NCBI GenBank assembly: GCA_013399695.1
Contig: VXAU01002071.1
Coordinates: 880,091 to 944,090 of the forward strand
Source: Formicarius rufipectus
Lineage: Eukaryota > Chordata > Aves > Passeriformes > Formicariidae
Direction of reading: 5' to 3'
Length of the DNA: 64,000 nucleotides
Shown: positions 37,101-48,781 of the stretch, one piece after another
Numbering within the stretch: position 1 is the stretch's first letter
Layout of the letters: every line of letters starts with the position of its first letter
Made by a program: the position numbers and the translations under genes
Notes under the pieces: model-generated
The model's input: only the letters and a program-made list of their open reading frames with translations
What the model was told of the DNA's origin: nothing
The model's database searches: none

Positions 37101-38010
37101 CTCATTTCAATGTTTATTTAATAATGATTATCATCTCACTCCTTCCTCTGGCTGGTGCTCCTTGTGGAACCCCAGGATCCTGGTTTGTGGTTGTGCCTTT
37201 TTACTTTTCCATTATTTTGTTGTTGTTTTTTGCTCTAGTTGAGTGTGTGTGTGGAGGGAGGGATTGTTTTGGAACGATTTCCCTGCTGCTGCCCTGGACT
37301 GGGTCCCCTTGCAGTGCCCAACTCAGCATCGCTGTCGTCTGTCCCTCTCCTGCCTTCCAGCAGACCAACCTCGGCCTGCCTGGGAGGTCCCTGTCAATGA
37401 GTCAGTTAATTAAGACCTTTCAGATATGTGAGGCTCAATCTTCCCTCCTGATCTCCTGAGAGCAGCTGAACCCTTTGAAGTGGGAGTCGCAGGGGAGCCG
37501 ATGGAGACACCAAGGAGGAGCCACACGGAGAGAGCTTCACTCTCTGTGGTTCCCTAAAAATCCCAGCCCAACTTCTCCTTCCTGCTCCCAACCACCCCTG
37601 AGTGCTGAGAGCTGGTGGGATCCAGGCTGCCCTGAGTGACCTCTGCTCCCTCCTGTCATCACACCATCTGTAGGCTTCAACTCAACCTGCATCTTGGCCC
37701 CCCCTCCCTCCTCTGTCTTCTCCTTGCCCCCCTCGTGGGGTAAGTTTGAGAGCTGTGGGGAATGTGAAGTTTGCCTTCAGGGGCTGGATGGGAGTTTTCC
37801 CAAAGTTTGGGGTTGGTCTCGTGGGTTGGTGTCAGTCCATGGGGAGCAGAGCTCTCTCTGGGTCAGCCCCAGCTGTCCCCACTGCCTGTTTGCCATCCCT
37901 TCTTCACCCCTCCTTGGTGGTGACAGGAGACTGGAGGCAAAATGTGAGACCCTGGGCTTCCCTGCAGCTCCAGCCCTGACCCCCTGCTCTCTGCTTTGTG
38001 CCCTTCCCAG

Positions 38011-38173
38011 GAAGGACCAGAACGTGCTGTCCCCAGTGAACTGCTGGAACCTGCTGCTCAACCAGGTGAAGAGGGAGAGCAGGGACCACACGACCCTCAG
38101 TGACATCTATCTCAACAACATCATCCCCCGCTTCGTGCAGGTCAGCGAGGACTCGGGACGCCTCTTCAAGAAG
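38011..38173 (+). CDS. SRGAP2: SRGAP2 coding exon 3 (F-BAR)
   Basis: Encodes about residues 88-141, KDQNVLSPVNCWNLLLNQVK through ...SEDSGRLFKK. The first base completes the lysine codon split across intron 2; 54 whole codons follow (163 nt in total). Acceptor CCCTTCCCAG, donor GTATCT. It continues the F-BAR helical bundle. The SPVNCWNLLLNQ and LSDIYLNNIIPRF stretches are hallmarks of srGAP2; SRGAP1 and SRGAP3 have Y in place of N after CW. The exon ends in phase 0. Confidence 0.97.
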
Positions 38174-41100
38174 GTATCTGAGACACTTTGCTGGGGCTCC
38201 TCCACGACACTCTGCCAGCCCTTCTGCTGCATGGGCAGAGCACTTGGGGCTTTTTAACTCTCTGTGCTTGACTTTTGATTTCTATTTTCTTGTTCCTCCC
38301 CAGTGATTTTGTTGTTGTGGTATTTTAGGGTTTTCCCAAATGTGGCCGGGTGAGATTTGTTGGGCTGAAGTCAGGCAGTGTTTTTCTCCACTTAACCTGC
38401 TCACAGTGTTGTGTAGATGTGGAAATTTTAATTAAATAAGCAGAAATGCTGCAGGTCTTCGACTCTGAACCGAGTCAAGAACAGCTCTCTGAAGGCAGAA
38501 CTCCACGTGGAGTTCTCCATGGAGGAGAAATAACTGTTAGAAGGAAAATGAGGGGGAATTCCTGCCCTGCTGGATAATAAAAGGCTGTGTTGTCATTCTC
38601 TGGAAAAGGAGAAGATGTAACTGAGAGGTCTCTTTTGTTTGCCTTCTCCCCTTGGTTTCCCCCTGGGAAGAGAAAGGTGGGACAGTGTGGGAGGGTTTTT
38701 TCTGTTTGGAATCTGTTCTTCCAGTTACAGCAGCACGAGGTGGGAGCTTTGAGCCTCCTGTCCAGGGGATGCCTGAGCTCTGCTGGGCTCTGCAGCATCT
38801 GCTGCTGAACATGCTGCAATCATTGCAACCCTGCCCTGGAGAGCCCCTTCTCGGCTTTTGGGGTGTGTTGGCAGCTGGTTGTTGTGGGAGAAGGAGGATC
38901 AGTGCGAGGGCGCTGTGGGGTTCCCTGTCCTCTGTTTGGGGTTTTAATGGGGTGTGAAAAACACACATTCAACTGTTCCATTCTGTTTCTCTCACACTTC
39001 CCTTTTTCTTTAAGTCACTGCCCCAGCAGAGGAGGAATCTTCTCATTTTCAAGAAACCACACACTGAGACCTTTTTTGACCTTTTAAAACTTTCTGGTAA
39101 TTACATTATGGTCGATTAGATACTTACATGGGATTATTGAATGGCAGTTACTCCTCAAGTCCTCTAATCCTTCCAAAGGAGAAGTAATCTCCCCACTGAA
39201 TTTCAACAAGGGCTCTGCTTGAGCAAAGTGGCCTGGAAAATGCCTTGGCAAAGTGGGAATTGATATTATCCCAGTTTGGCTGGGAACTGGCATCTTCTTT
39301 TTCAGCCCCTTTATAAGCCATGGTTATACTTTATTTTGGACAGTAGGACTTGAATAAAAACAGATAAATAACTGATGAAGAACAAAACATCCCTCTGGTT
39401 TCTGTCTCACACACCGAGGGCAAGCTCCCTATTACTGTGTGCAAACAAAAAGCACTTGTTAATAAATCCCAAGTGCTTCTGTCTGTTTGCCAGCAATGCC
39501 AAACTGGCTGAAGGCCAACACAGGTATTTGATTGCAGTTCCACTTGTGCTGGGGGGGTTAAAACCAAAAATTGCATCCTGTCTTCTCTGGTGGCAGCTGG
39601 AGAAACGTGGCTGAACTTGGATCTGCTGCTGCTGCTTGTGCCTTTTCCCTGGGGTTTCTTCCCTTCCTGAGCTGTGAGAAGCAGCAAGAATTGGTCCAAA
39701 AGGTGCTGCAGGGAACAGAGGAGGTGCCTGGTTAAAGTCCTGCAGATCAGCTTTGGATCCCGTGGGTTGGTGTCAGTCAGAGCTGCTGTGGATCTCCAAC
39801 CTGCAGCTGGATCTTGGTGGCATCTGGGCTCTGCCTGGCCCTGGCAGTGCCATTCCTGTGCCACTGCAAAGACAGGGAAGAGAAATGGTGCAGTGCCCAC
39901 CCTCCCCAGCCAGTAAAACCAGGGGGAACTGGTGGAATGGTCCCAGTAACGAGGGGTTGCACCTTGGGAAGGAGGTGACCCCTCTGGTGTGCCCAGGGCT
40001 GGCATTCCAAGCCCCTGTGCCATCCCAGCCCCCTCTGCCCCTGCTGGAAGGGGGTCCTGCTTTGATGTCTGTTCTCCTTGTCCCTCCTCCATCTCCTCCT
40101 GTGGAGAGCCCTCCTTTGATTCCCTCCTGCTTCCCCTCCTTCAGCGTGGCCCTGTTACTTATTTATTTCAGTGTTTCTTTATCTGTGTCCTTATAGAGTG
40201 AAAATATTTTCCTTTCTGAGCTGATTCCCTCTTTGATTTCCCCTTTTCCCTCTGTCCCCCCTGTCACCCTCTCTGTTCATGTGACCCTTCATTTGTCTGC
40301 ACGGCACAGGCTCTCTGTTTCTTGCATGTTTATCAGCTTTTCTTGCCTCCAGATGTATCCTTGGAGTGGGATCCCTTGGGATTATTTATACATGTGCAGC
40401 CTTTTGAACAGCAGTCTCTAATTTGGTGGCTTTAATCACTCTTTCTCTGTTGTCTCTTTGAGGTTTCCCTAGAAGCAGGCTGATAACCTTGTTCAAATTT
40501 AACAAAAAAAAAAGGGCATTTTTAAAAGAACAGGCTGTGGAAGCCTCAGCCCTTTGGAGCAGTTTCTGAACCAACTGATTTCTTTATTTTTCAATTTTCA
40601 CTTTGGCAGATTGTTCCGTAGCAGAACCATGAAGCACTTGGGGAATGTTAATAGGCAGAAAGGCAGATTTCTGCATGAATTGCTGTGTGGAGGGGCCTGA
40701 GGAGTGGCAGAGCCTCTGAGCAGAGCCAGGGACCAGCTGAGCATCTGCCTGCCCTGCTCTTACCTGTGCCCTTCCCCCAGGGCTGAGTTTGGGGCACAGC
40801 TGGAGAGTTGCCAGGGCTGTTGGGAGCAGTGACCCTTCCTGCCCTGCTCTCTGCCTGCTCCACATGGTACATGTACAGAGCCCAGCATCCCTTTGAACTC
40901 AGCAAAATCCCACTACATTTTGGGATGGTTTTTGGGGGGAGCAAACCCAGAGTGGAGGGAACAAACTCCGGGATTTGAAATTCGCTTCCCGTTCGACACC
41001 TTTGATGATGGAAATGAAACCACCACAGTTGATCTCCTACTGCACTGCAGGGTGTTTGTGAGAGGGAAAATCCACAGTGAATTGGTTAAAAGCCTTGCAG

Positions 41101-41444
41101 TAATCAAGGAAGAAGAATTAGGAGTTCTCTTCGGGGTCTGTGCTGGAGATGACCTACTTTGCTGCTGCAGCGAGCGCGTCTCGTGCTGCTCTGGCACCAG
41201 AACATGACCGATCTCAGAGCACCCCACCCCTGGGAAAGCCTTGCACGGGGCACAGATGTGCTCAACAGAATCTGGGCATTTGTACAAGTATTTTTTTCCA
41301 TAGCTGTGTGGAAATGTAAATGCAGAGATGCCAGAAGGGAAGGTGTCCCCGAGGTGCAGGGGTGCTCCATCCTGGATGTCGTGGGAGATCCCCAACTGGG
41401 AGGGACCCGTGGGGAGCATCGAGTCCATTGCAGGAGCACACAGG

Positions 41445-41705
41445 GGCAGGACAGGGGGAGGGTTTCAGGCTGAAAAAGAGGAGGTTTAGATGGGATATTG
41501 GGGATAAACCTCCCTGGGAGGGTGGGCACACCCTGGCACAGGTGCCCAGAGAAGCTGTGGCTGCCCCATCCCTGAAGTGTCCAAGGTCAGGTTGGATGGG
41601 GCTTGGAGCAACCTGGGCTGGTGGGAGGTGTCCCTGCCCAGGGCAGGGGGTGGAACTGGATGGTCTTTAATGCCCCTTCAATCCAAACCATTCCATGATT
41701 CCATG
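41445..41705 (+). mobile_element. CR1 LINE 3'-end fragment
   Basis: Same landmark order as the copy at 36830: GGAGGTTTAGATGGGATATT, CCTCCCTGGGAGGGTGGGCA, GTGTCCAAGGTCAGGTTGGA, GGTGTCCCTGCCCAGGGCAG and a terminal CCATTCCATGATTCCATG carrying the short terminal repeat typical of CR1. Confidence 0.9.
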
Positions 41706-43097
41706 CTAAGTCCAAATGTCAGAGCTGCTTATAGATGGGGCAAGGAATGCCCTGATTGTTGGGGAGGAGACTGTGGTTATTGCATTTTATTCCTAATTTC
41801 CTGGAGGTTTGGCCTGTCTGTCCCTGCACCAGTGGGATCATGTTGAGGTTGAATCCAGGCCAGGCAGGAATGAGGGGACACCGCTGTGACACTCCAGCCC
41901 ATTCCTCTGACTGGTCCCTCCAGTTGCTTTTTCCCAGAGAGGCATCACAGCAGCTGGAAAAAGGGACATCAGGGGATGTTGGTGGCACAAAGGTGCCCTG
42001 CAGAGCAGTGAAGCTGTGGCTGCAGTGTGGGACAGGACTTCTCCACTTGCTGGCAGGTTGTGCCACCTCCAGAAGCCCTTTTTTCCATGCAGCTCATCCA
42101 GGGAGGGCAAATGGAGCTGCAAGAATAAAAGCTCTCAGCCATGAAACTGCCTGTTCTGTTGGGACTGAGCACCTGAAGGCCAAAACTCAACAGGATCAGC
42201 TCGGAATTCTGAAATACAAATTTATCTGCAATACATACCCAGGGGTTGTGGTTGTGGGAAGCAGCTCTGGGAGCCCAGGGGAGGGCAGGGCAGGGCAGGC
42301 AGTGGTGTGACGTGGTTCGTGGAGGAATGGCTTTGCAGAGGACACAGTTCTGCTGTAAGAAGGAAAATTCCTTGTTGCTGACATAGTGGTGAAACAAATC
42401 ACTGGTGAAATGGTGGGGAAAAGCAGATAATACAGCTCTAATTTAATAACAGGACTGGCCAGGGCATAATGGGTGGTTAAACTGGAAAGTGATGATCTGT
42501 CACCCAAAATATGCATTTGTGTTGGATGACACAGAGTTTGTTGTCTTAGCTTGCCTTTAAACTCTGGGGAGTTTGGAGCTTTGGAAGAAGTTGTTATGGA
42601 ATTCTTGGTCTGTAGGGCCACATGAGAGTGGCTGAGCACACCCTTGTGAAATAAGGAATATATTTATAACAAATGGAATTGGGGTGATGTTGTGATGGGG
42701 ACTTGACACAGTAAAGCTGGTTGGTTGGTTAGATGAGGACACAGGAGGTGATAAATAGACTTTGGTAATTAAAGTTTAGAATTCCTTATAGGTAGATTCA
42801 TAATAGTGGGGTTTTTTCTTGTTATTTTTAATCAATCCTGTCTGTAATTCATTTGCTTGCAGTAGCAGATCTGATTTCAGTGGCACATGCATCTCAGAGG
42901 GTTTCACCTGGCAAAGCCTCCCCTTCAACAACCTCCCAAAGCAGAATTGAACTGCTGCTGTTGGAACTGAGCTCTGGTGTGCTGTGGATTTAGGCAGGAG
43001 TAAAAAGGATCCTGCACTGCTGCCCATTCCTCACTGGTCCCAGCGGGACTCATTCCCAGCTCCCACTGGAGACTGGAAAAACAGGGGAATACTCAGT

Positions 43098-43375
43098 GTT
43101 CCTTCTCCACCTCTGTACATTTAATGCTCCTTCTCCACCTGTGATTTTAAAGTTCCTTCTCCACCTGTGTGCATTTAATGTTCCTTCTCCACCTCTGTAC
43201 TTTTAATGTTCATTCTCCACCTCTCTGCATTTAATATTCATTCTCAACCTTTGTACTTTTAATGTTCATTCTCAACCTTTGTACTTTTAATGTTCATTCT
43301 CAACTTCTGTACTTTTAATATTCATTCTCAACCTCTGTACTTTTAATGTTCATTCTCCACCCATGTACATGTAAT
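43098..43375 (+). repeat. 28-bp minisatellite, about ten units
   Basis: Units of the type TTCTCAACCTTTGTACTTTT plus AATGTTCA in direct tandem. Variation is mostly CCACC/CAACC and GTACATTT/GTACTTTT/GCATTT, with neighbouring units most alike. Confidence 0.9.
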
Positions 43376-43837
43376 TATTACTTTTCAAAAGGTGTAGAGA
43401 AGTGCTCTTGTTGGAGAGCAGGTCAGACCTGGCCTCTTTGGGTTCCAGCCCCAGCCCTGTCACTGTCTGCTGTAATTTTAGGCAGCACAGGAGATAAAAT
43501 CTCTTCTCTTGGTGTGTTCCACATGGACCCCACATGGTCTGGGTCCTTCTGCTGAGTCTGCAGGGGAAGCACCTCGTGGGCTGCACGGGGTGTCTGTTGT
43601 GGAGCTGTCCCCTCTCCCGATCAGATCTGGCAGGAGTTGGAGATGCTGGGCATGACATGTTGGCAGCAATTCCTTGGCTCTCCTCTTCCTTCTCCCCCGA
43701 AATTCTTGGGAGCTGAAGTCGTTGATGTTCTGTGGAATGCGGAACAGCCCCGCTCTGCATCCCCAACACATCTTGATTAAATTACAGGGCAGGGGGAGGA
43801 GGAGGAGGCTGCAACAAAGAGGCTCTTGAGCAGCTCC

Positions 43838-44040
43838 TCTGGGCTGGAGAAGGAGGGCTGGAGAGGAACATTGTGAGGATGGAGGTCTGAGAGCTGTCAC
43901 TGTTCTGAGGTGACTTCCCTGGGTGCACAGAGTGTGCTCACAGGATCTTCTCTGGGCTGGAAGAGAAGGGCTGGAGAGGAACATTGTGAAGAAGGAGGTC
44001 TGAGAGCTGTCACCATCCTGAGGTGACTTCCCTGGGATCT
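43838..44040 (+). repeat. Tandem duplication, period 113 bp
   Basis: TCTGGGCTGG at 43838 and 43951 each begin a copy that includes GGGCTGGAGAGGAACATTGT, GGAGGTCTGAGAGCTGTCAC and TGAGGTGACTTCCCTGGG. Confidence 0.85.
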
Positions 44041-46352
44041 GTAGATGGTTTTCCTGATTTCCAGGGAAGGGGAAGCCCGAGTTGGTCGCTGCTGGTTGCA
44101 CACCCTGGCTCAGCACAGGTGGGGAGCTCTCAGGGCTGTGGTGGGCTCTGGGCTGTGCCACCTTCCAGGGGCATCAGGGGTTATCCAGCCAGGTCACCTC
44201 CCAGACCAAGAGGAGAAGGAGACCAGGTCTGTGTGTGGGGACCTGCCCTTCCCACACACAGTTTCTTGGTGGGGTCAGTCAAGTGAGGTTTTGTTGCACA
44301 AGCCTTTCCTGAGGCTTTTGGAGGGAGGGACAGGCAGACTCTGGTAGGAGGTACAACCAGGCAGGACAAACATGGGGATAAAACCCACCAGGTTTTCTTT
44401 CTTGTATTGCTTTTTCCTGGAAGCTTTTTTGCAAACACGCTCACTGGAAGCTTTTTTTGCCTCTGCAAAACGTACAGAACGAAGGAGAGAATAGAGAATC
44501 TGATGCTGAAATAGGAATTGATGCCTGGAGACATTTGCAACTGCAAGGATTTGGGTTTTTAACTCACCATACATTTTCTTTGTAGTTCCAGGCCACGTTC
44601 TGCCACGACCCTGGGCTGTGCCCTGCCTGTGTGACAGGGGTTGGGAGCAGCAGCCTGTCACGGGGCTGCTCTTTGAACATCCCTTTGTGCATCACCTCCA
44701 CCTCCCTCTGCAGCACCTGAGCAACGGCTGCTTTGCCATTTTCTTCTGCCTTTCCCAGTCAAACCCTTCTCCTTCCCCTGCTGTATTTTCACTTATCAGG
44801 GTCAGCTGGCTCAGCTTTTTTCCCCCCCTCTAAACCTTTTTTTATTTTCCAGGGAATTGGTGCAGGCAGCAGCGTTACATTCACAGTGCTCATGTTTTCG
44901 TGGCACTCATGATCTATCTTACCTTCATCTTAATGGAAGGGTTTTTTCCAGTCCAGCGACCCAAGAGCTCATTTGGGAAGCACAAAGAGTTGTGTATTGT
45001 GACAACTTGGCCCTTGTGCATCTCCTTTTCTTCTTCTTCTTCCCCCTGAATATACATTAAAAGCTTCGTTTTCCTCTCTTTGGCATAATTGATGCTTCAG
45101 CAGTTTGTGCGGTGAAGGAGCGATTTTTATACAAGAAATAAGGAAAATGGGCTGTGAAGAGCCTGGGGAGAGGCAGATGATGGGCCAGACCAGGCACTTC
45201 CCCAGGAGCTGTGTGGCTCCAAAGCTCCTTCAGTGTGAAAAGTTCAGTGCTCAGGGCATTTAAAGCAGTCCCGGGCAGTCACTTCCATTCAGCATCCCCA
45301 CGTGGAGAAGGAGGCAGGGAGCAGACCCTGGTGGCCCTGCAGGGCTGAGCAGCAGCTTCGGCTCTTTGCTGCTTCCAGAGGTGGGAGAAGTGGAGATTGG
45401 TTGCTGCAAAACTCCCTGGGGGCTTGGGGATCCCCAGTTTTTCTGCTTTTCCTGTGTAAGGCAGAAAGACTCCTCGGGAAAAGCAGGATGTTTTCCTTTG
45501 GCAGCACTTGGGTCAGGCTCGTTTTTCCAGGGAGCTGGAGGTGGGAACGTGGGATGTGTGGGAAGTGCCAGGGATGGGACCTGGGCTGCTTGTGCATCCC
45601 GTGGTGCTGCTGACAGCATGGGCAGCTCCCATCTCAGCCACTCCCTGAACGGGGCAGCATTCAAAGAGGAATAATTTAGGTTTAAATTATATCATCTTTT
45701 GATTTTTAGGTTTCTCAGTCTGTTCTTGGTTGGGTTTTGTTTCCCCCCTCTCACTGCTTCACAGTATCCCGACTCCCAAGGCTGAAATGTTGGCTCGAGT
45801 GTGGATTTGTCTGCTTTTCCTCTCTATCTTTTCCTTTTCCTGAACTTTGTAGGCATAAATAATCTTGAACTTATCAAATGTGCTCCCCCAGTAGATAATT
45901 GAACACTTGCAGCAGGCAGAGGGTGAAGGTTCAGTCACGCAAACACTGGTGGGTTGGGAGTGAATGAAATGTCTCAGCTGAGTCATGTTCTTGTTTCTTG
46001 GTGGTTTTCATACCCTGCTTTCCTTCAGCTTCCACACCAGGCTGTCCTGCATCCTGAGCCCTCCTTGATCCTTGCCAAAGCTGTGTTTCCAGGCTGAAAA
46101 TGCTGAATTCTCTGGTCATTTCCATCTCCCTGCAGTAAAGCTGTGGTGTCTGTGCCTTTGGAACCCTGCAGGTTGTTCATTCTGCTGGGGCAGCGTGACC
46201 CTCGGTGACTTGGGGCTGGGCAGGTTTGGGATTTGCCAACTTAACTGGTGGTGCTTGCTTGGGCCTCAATGATCTGTAGATGCTCCATGTCCACTTCCTC
46301 TGCCTCTTCACCATCTTCCCCAATTAACTTTCATTTCTCTCTTCTGTTGCAG

Positions 46353-46415
46353 AGCAAGGAGGTGGGACTGCAGCTCCAGGAGGACTTGATGAAGGTCTTG
46401 AATGAACTCTACACG
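46353..46415 (+). CDS. SRGAP2: SRGAP2 coding exon 4 (F-BAR)
   Basis: A 63-nt exon of exactly 21 codons, SKEVGLQLQEDLMKVLNELY plus T, about residues 142-162. Acceptor TCTCTTCTGTTGCAG, donor GTAAAT. It is phase 0 at both ends, so skipping it would keep the frame but remove three weeks' worth of helix turns, about 21 residues, from the F-BAR core. It is the shortest exon here and sits 8.2 kb from exon 3. Confidence 0.96.
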
Positions 46416-47700
46416 GTAAATCAAGCTGATTTCTGGGCCCCTTTCCGGGCACAAGGAAGTGTTTGGATCCTCCCACCAACCCTGAGGAACATCTGCAGTC
46501 CCTGCAGTTCGAGGCACTTGGTGTTCACCACCTACAAAACCCCATAAATCCCATTTTCCCTCCATCCTTGGGTTGTCTCAGCCCCGGGAGTGTTGGCTCC
46601 ACAAAGGTCTCACCCCCTTGCACACCTGCTTTGCTGCACTGCTGGTTTGCAGTCAGGAAGAGCCAGAGTTGGTGGAACTGCTTCCAAAACTGCTCAGACC
46701 CCTTCAGTTGTGTGTGGTGGGAGCGTGTGGTTTCTGTGTCATGTACCTTTGGTTTTTTGGTTCTGTTTTCTTAACATAAAGAAACATGGTGCTGATAAAT
46801 AGACAGGACTCAAAACACAGAACAGTAATATCCTGTGAAACAAGTGGGGGGTTTTGTGGCTTTGGGGGATATTTAGGTTTAATTAGAAGAAATGTGCAGT
46901 GATAAAAGCTGTGCATATAGTGCAGGGCCCAGGACTCCCTAATCAAAAGAAACACTCTTTTGTTAATGTGTTTATTACCTAAGGTGAGTAGAAGTACTTT
47001 TATGCACCAAATTTGATTGAAACAAGTGGGACCTGAGCTGCTTTTGCAGCCACTGTGGTCAGACAGGATTTGCATCCAGTTCCTGCAGACTTGGGATGTT
47101 TAAAGGGCTGATTCATCCAGATGAAAGGCTGATGGGCATCCCTTTGGAAAACTCACCTGCTGCTGGAAAGCTCTCATTTTCCAGCCCTGGCACAGCATCC
47201 TCTTTGCATAGTAAAGGAGTCTGGATGGAGTCTGGATCCTTTTTTTGGGATTTCAGGCCTCCTTTATGGGGCTGTGCAAGAAGGCACATGCCAGAGGGAG
47301 ACAAAGGCACAGCTGCACAACAATCCACTTTGGTTTCAGCTGCCTTTGGAGAGCCACACTCACCCAGCCCTGCACTTCCTCTCCTGCTCTGCCCAGTGGA
47401 GTGGTTTTCACCCCGTGTCCACCCAAACCTCCAGGGCCCCCTTTGCCAGAGGGAAAGGAAAAAGAGAAAAGGCAAAAAAAACCAAAACAGCTGAGAGAGA
47501 ATGGCAAAGCAAACTCAGAGGGGCTAAAGACTTAAATTTATTACTGACAAGATAAGAACTAAGACTAAAAGTAATAAAACTAAAAAGCAAGAAATACATC
47601 AGTCTTAAGAACACCTTTCTCCTCCCACTCCTCCCTTTTTCCAGCAGTTGGAGCAGGGAATGGGGCTTTACAGTTGGTGGTTCTGCCATTGCTCTTGTCC

Positions 47701-48175
47701 TGGGGGCCACCCCATGGGCTGCAGGGGAGTCTGTGCACCCCAACAGTCACCCCATGGGCTGTAGGGGGGTCTGTGCACCCCAACAGTCACCCCATGGGCT
47801 GTAGGGGGGTCTGTGCACCCCAATGGTCACCCCATGGGCTGTAGGGGGGTCTGTGCACCCCAATGGTCACCCCATGGGCTGCAGNNNNNNNNNNNNNNNN
47901 NNNNNNNNNNNNNNNNNNNNNNNNNNNNNNNNNNNNNNNNNNNNNNNNNNNNNNNNNNNNNNNNNNNNNNNNNNNNNNNNNNNNNNNNNNNNNNNNNNNN
48001 NNNNNNNNNNNNNNNNNNNNNNNNNNNNNNNNNNNNNNNGTCACCCCATGGGCTGCAGGGGGGTCTGTGCACCCCAATAGTCACCCCATGGGCTGCAGGG
48101 GGGTCTGTGCACCCCAATAGTCACCCCATGGGCTGCAGGGGGGTCTCTGCACCCTGATGGATCTCCAGGGGCTGC
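47701..48175. repeat. 40-bp VNTR inside the LTR, broken by a gap
   Basis: Units containing GTCACCCCATGGGCTGYAGG then GGGTCTGTGCACCCCAAYRG recur every 40 bp: at least four and a half before the N run and three after. Several are identical or differ by one base. The related LTR at 25740-26262 has only two degenerate units, so the array expanded in this copy. Confidence 0.93.
47885..48039. other. Assembly gap (155 N) within the VNTR
   Basis: The N run begins and ends inside near-identical 40-bp units. The true copy number is unknown and the gap length may be nominal. Confidence 0.97.
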
Positions 48176-48565
48176 AGGGGGGTGGATTAACTTTTAGTTC
48201 TTCCCCCCCTGCTCCAGCGTGGGGTTCCTCCTCCTGCTCCCACCTTGGTCTCTGTGTTGTTATCCCATGGCTGGAATTCCCAACTGCCCCACACTCCTGA
48301 ATTCTTCACTCTGTTCTCCCAGGGCTGGGACTGGGATTCTTCATTGGCTCCACCTTGGCCATCAAGCAGGAGGTCCCTCCTGGCCCTGGCTGTCCTTGGC
48401 TCCACAGGACAGGGGAAGCTTCTGGCAGCTCTTAACAGAACCCACCCTGGTAGTCCCCACTTTCTATTAAAATTCAGCTCCAGGAACCTCTGACACCCAG
48501 GTGGGACATGTCCCACAGTGTTTCTCCAGCTGGGCTCTTCACCCTCCCCTCTGCTTTGCCTGCAG

Positions 48566-48781
48566 GTGATGAAAACCTACCACATGTACAACGCTGACAG
48601 CATCAGTGCCCAGAGCAAGCTGAAGGAGGCAGAGAAGCAGGAGGAGAAGCAGATTGGGAAGTCAGTGAAGCAGGAGGACAAGCAGACCCCCCGCTCCCCC
48701 GACTCCACCGCCAGCGTCAGGTTCGAGGAGAAGCACGTCCGCAGGAGCTCCGTCAAGAAGATCGAGAAGATGAAGGAGAAG
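48566..48781 (+). CDS. SRGAP2: SRGAP2 coding exon 5 (F-BAR, basic/phosphosite loop)
   Basis: 72 codons, about residues 163-234, VMKTYHMYNADSISAQSKLK to VKKIEKMKEK. Acceptor TTTGCCTGCAG, donor GTGCTT. The middle part (QEDKQTPRSPDSTASVRFEE) is a proline/serine/threonine-rich insertion; in SRGAP1 and SRGAP3 this segment is shorter, which supports SRGAP2. RRSSVKK is a plausible basophilic-kinase site and TPRSP a plausible proline-directed one; both are inference. The basic residues fit a membrane-facing F-BAR surface. Phase 0 at both ends. The acceptor lies just 70 bp from an LTR. Confidence 0.97.

Larger units (their letters stand above)
34022..38010 (+). other. SRGAP2: SRGAP2 intron 2
   Basis: Begins GTAGAG and ends CCCTTCCCAG. 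It holds a CR1 fragment in each orientation, a 29-bp triplicate, a TA microsatellite, an A-rich tract (35403-35455) and a 28-nt gap. Apart from these, 34022-34740 and 35460-36190 show nothing I can name. Confidence 0.93.
38174..46352 (+). other. SRGAP2: SRGAP2 intron 3 (largest complete intron here)
   Basis: 8179 bp from GTATCT to TTCTGTTGCAG. It contains one CR1 fragment, a 28-bp minisatellite and a 113-bp duplication. AT-richer blocks near 39060-39370, 42180-42830 and 44850-45120 might be conserved non-coding DNA, but nothing in them is recognisable. 40893-41207 has an unusually protein-like open frame (see findings). The rest, including 38180-39050 and 45130-46340, shows nothing I can name. 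Confidence 0.93.
47397..48495 (-). mobile_element. Solo LTR with 5-bp target duplication, antisense
   Basis: On the minus strand it runs from TGTCAGAGGTTCC (starting at 48495) to CCACTCCA (ending at 47397), the TG...CA ends of an LTR. CCCAG flanks it directly on both sides (47392-47396 and 48496-48500). A 5-bp duplication is the usual size for ERVL-type elements. An AATAAA poly(A) signal lies on the minus strand at 47537-47542. The 3' part is similar to the sense-strand LTR at 25740-26262. No internal viral genes are present, so it is a recombined solo LTR. The 1099-bp length includes a gap of unknown true size. Confidence 0.88.
46416..48565 (+). other. SRGAP2: SRGAP2 intron 4
   Basis: 2150 bp, half of it (47397-48495) a solo LTR with a VNTR and a gap. 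Only 70 bp of non-LTR sequence remain before the exon 5 acceptor. The 46416-47390 part has no recognisable feature. Confidence 0.93.

Noticed and set aside
39331..40092. 253-codon minus frame in intron 3
   Set aside because: Ala/Gly/Pro/Gln-rich with no family resemblance; likely chance.
47397..48180. CRISPR-like array from the regular 40-bp repeats
   Set aside because: There are no unique spacers; the units are contiguous, and the host is a vertebrate.
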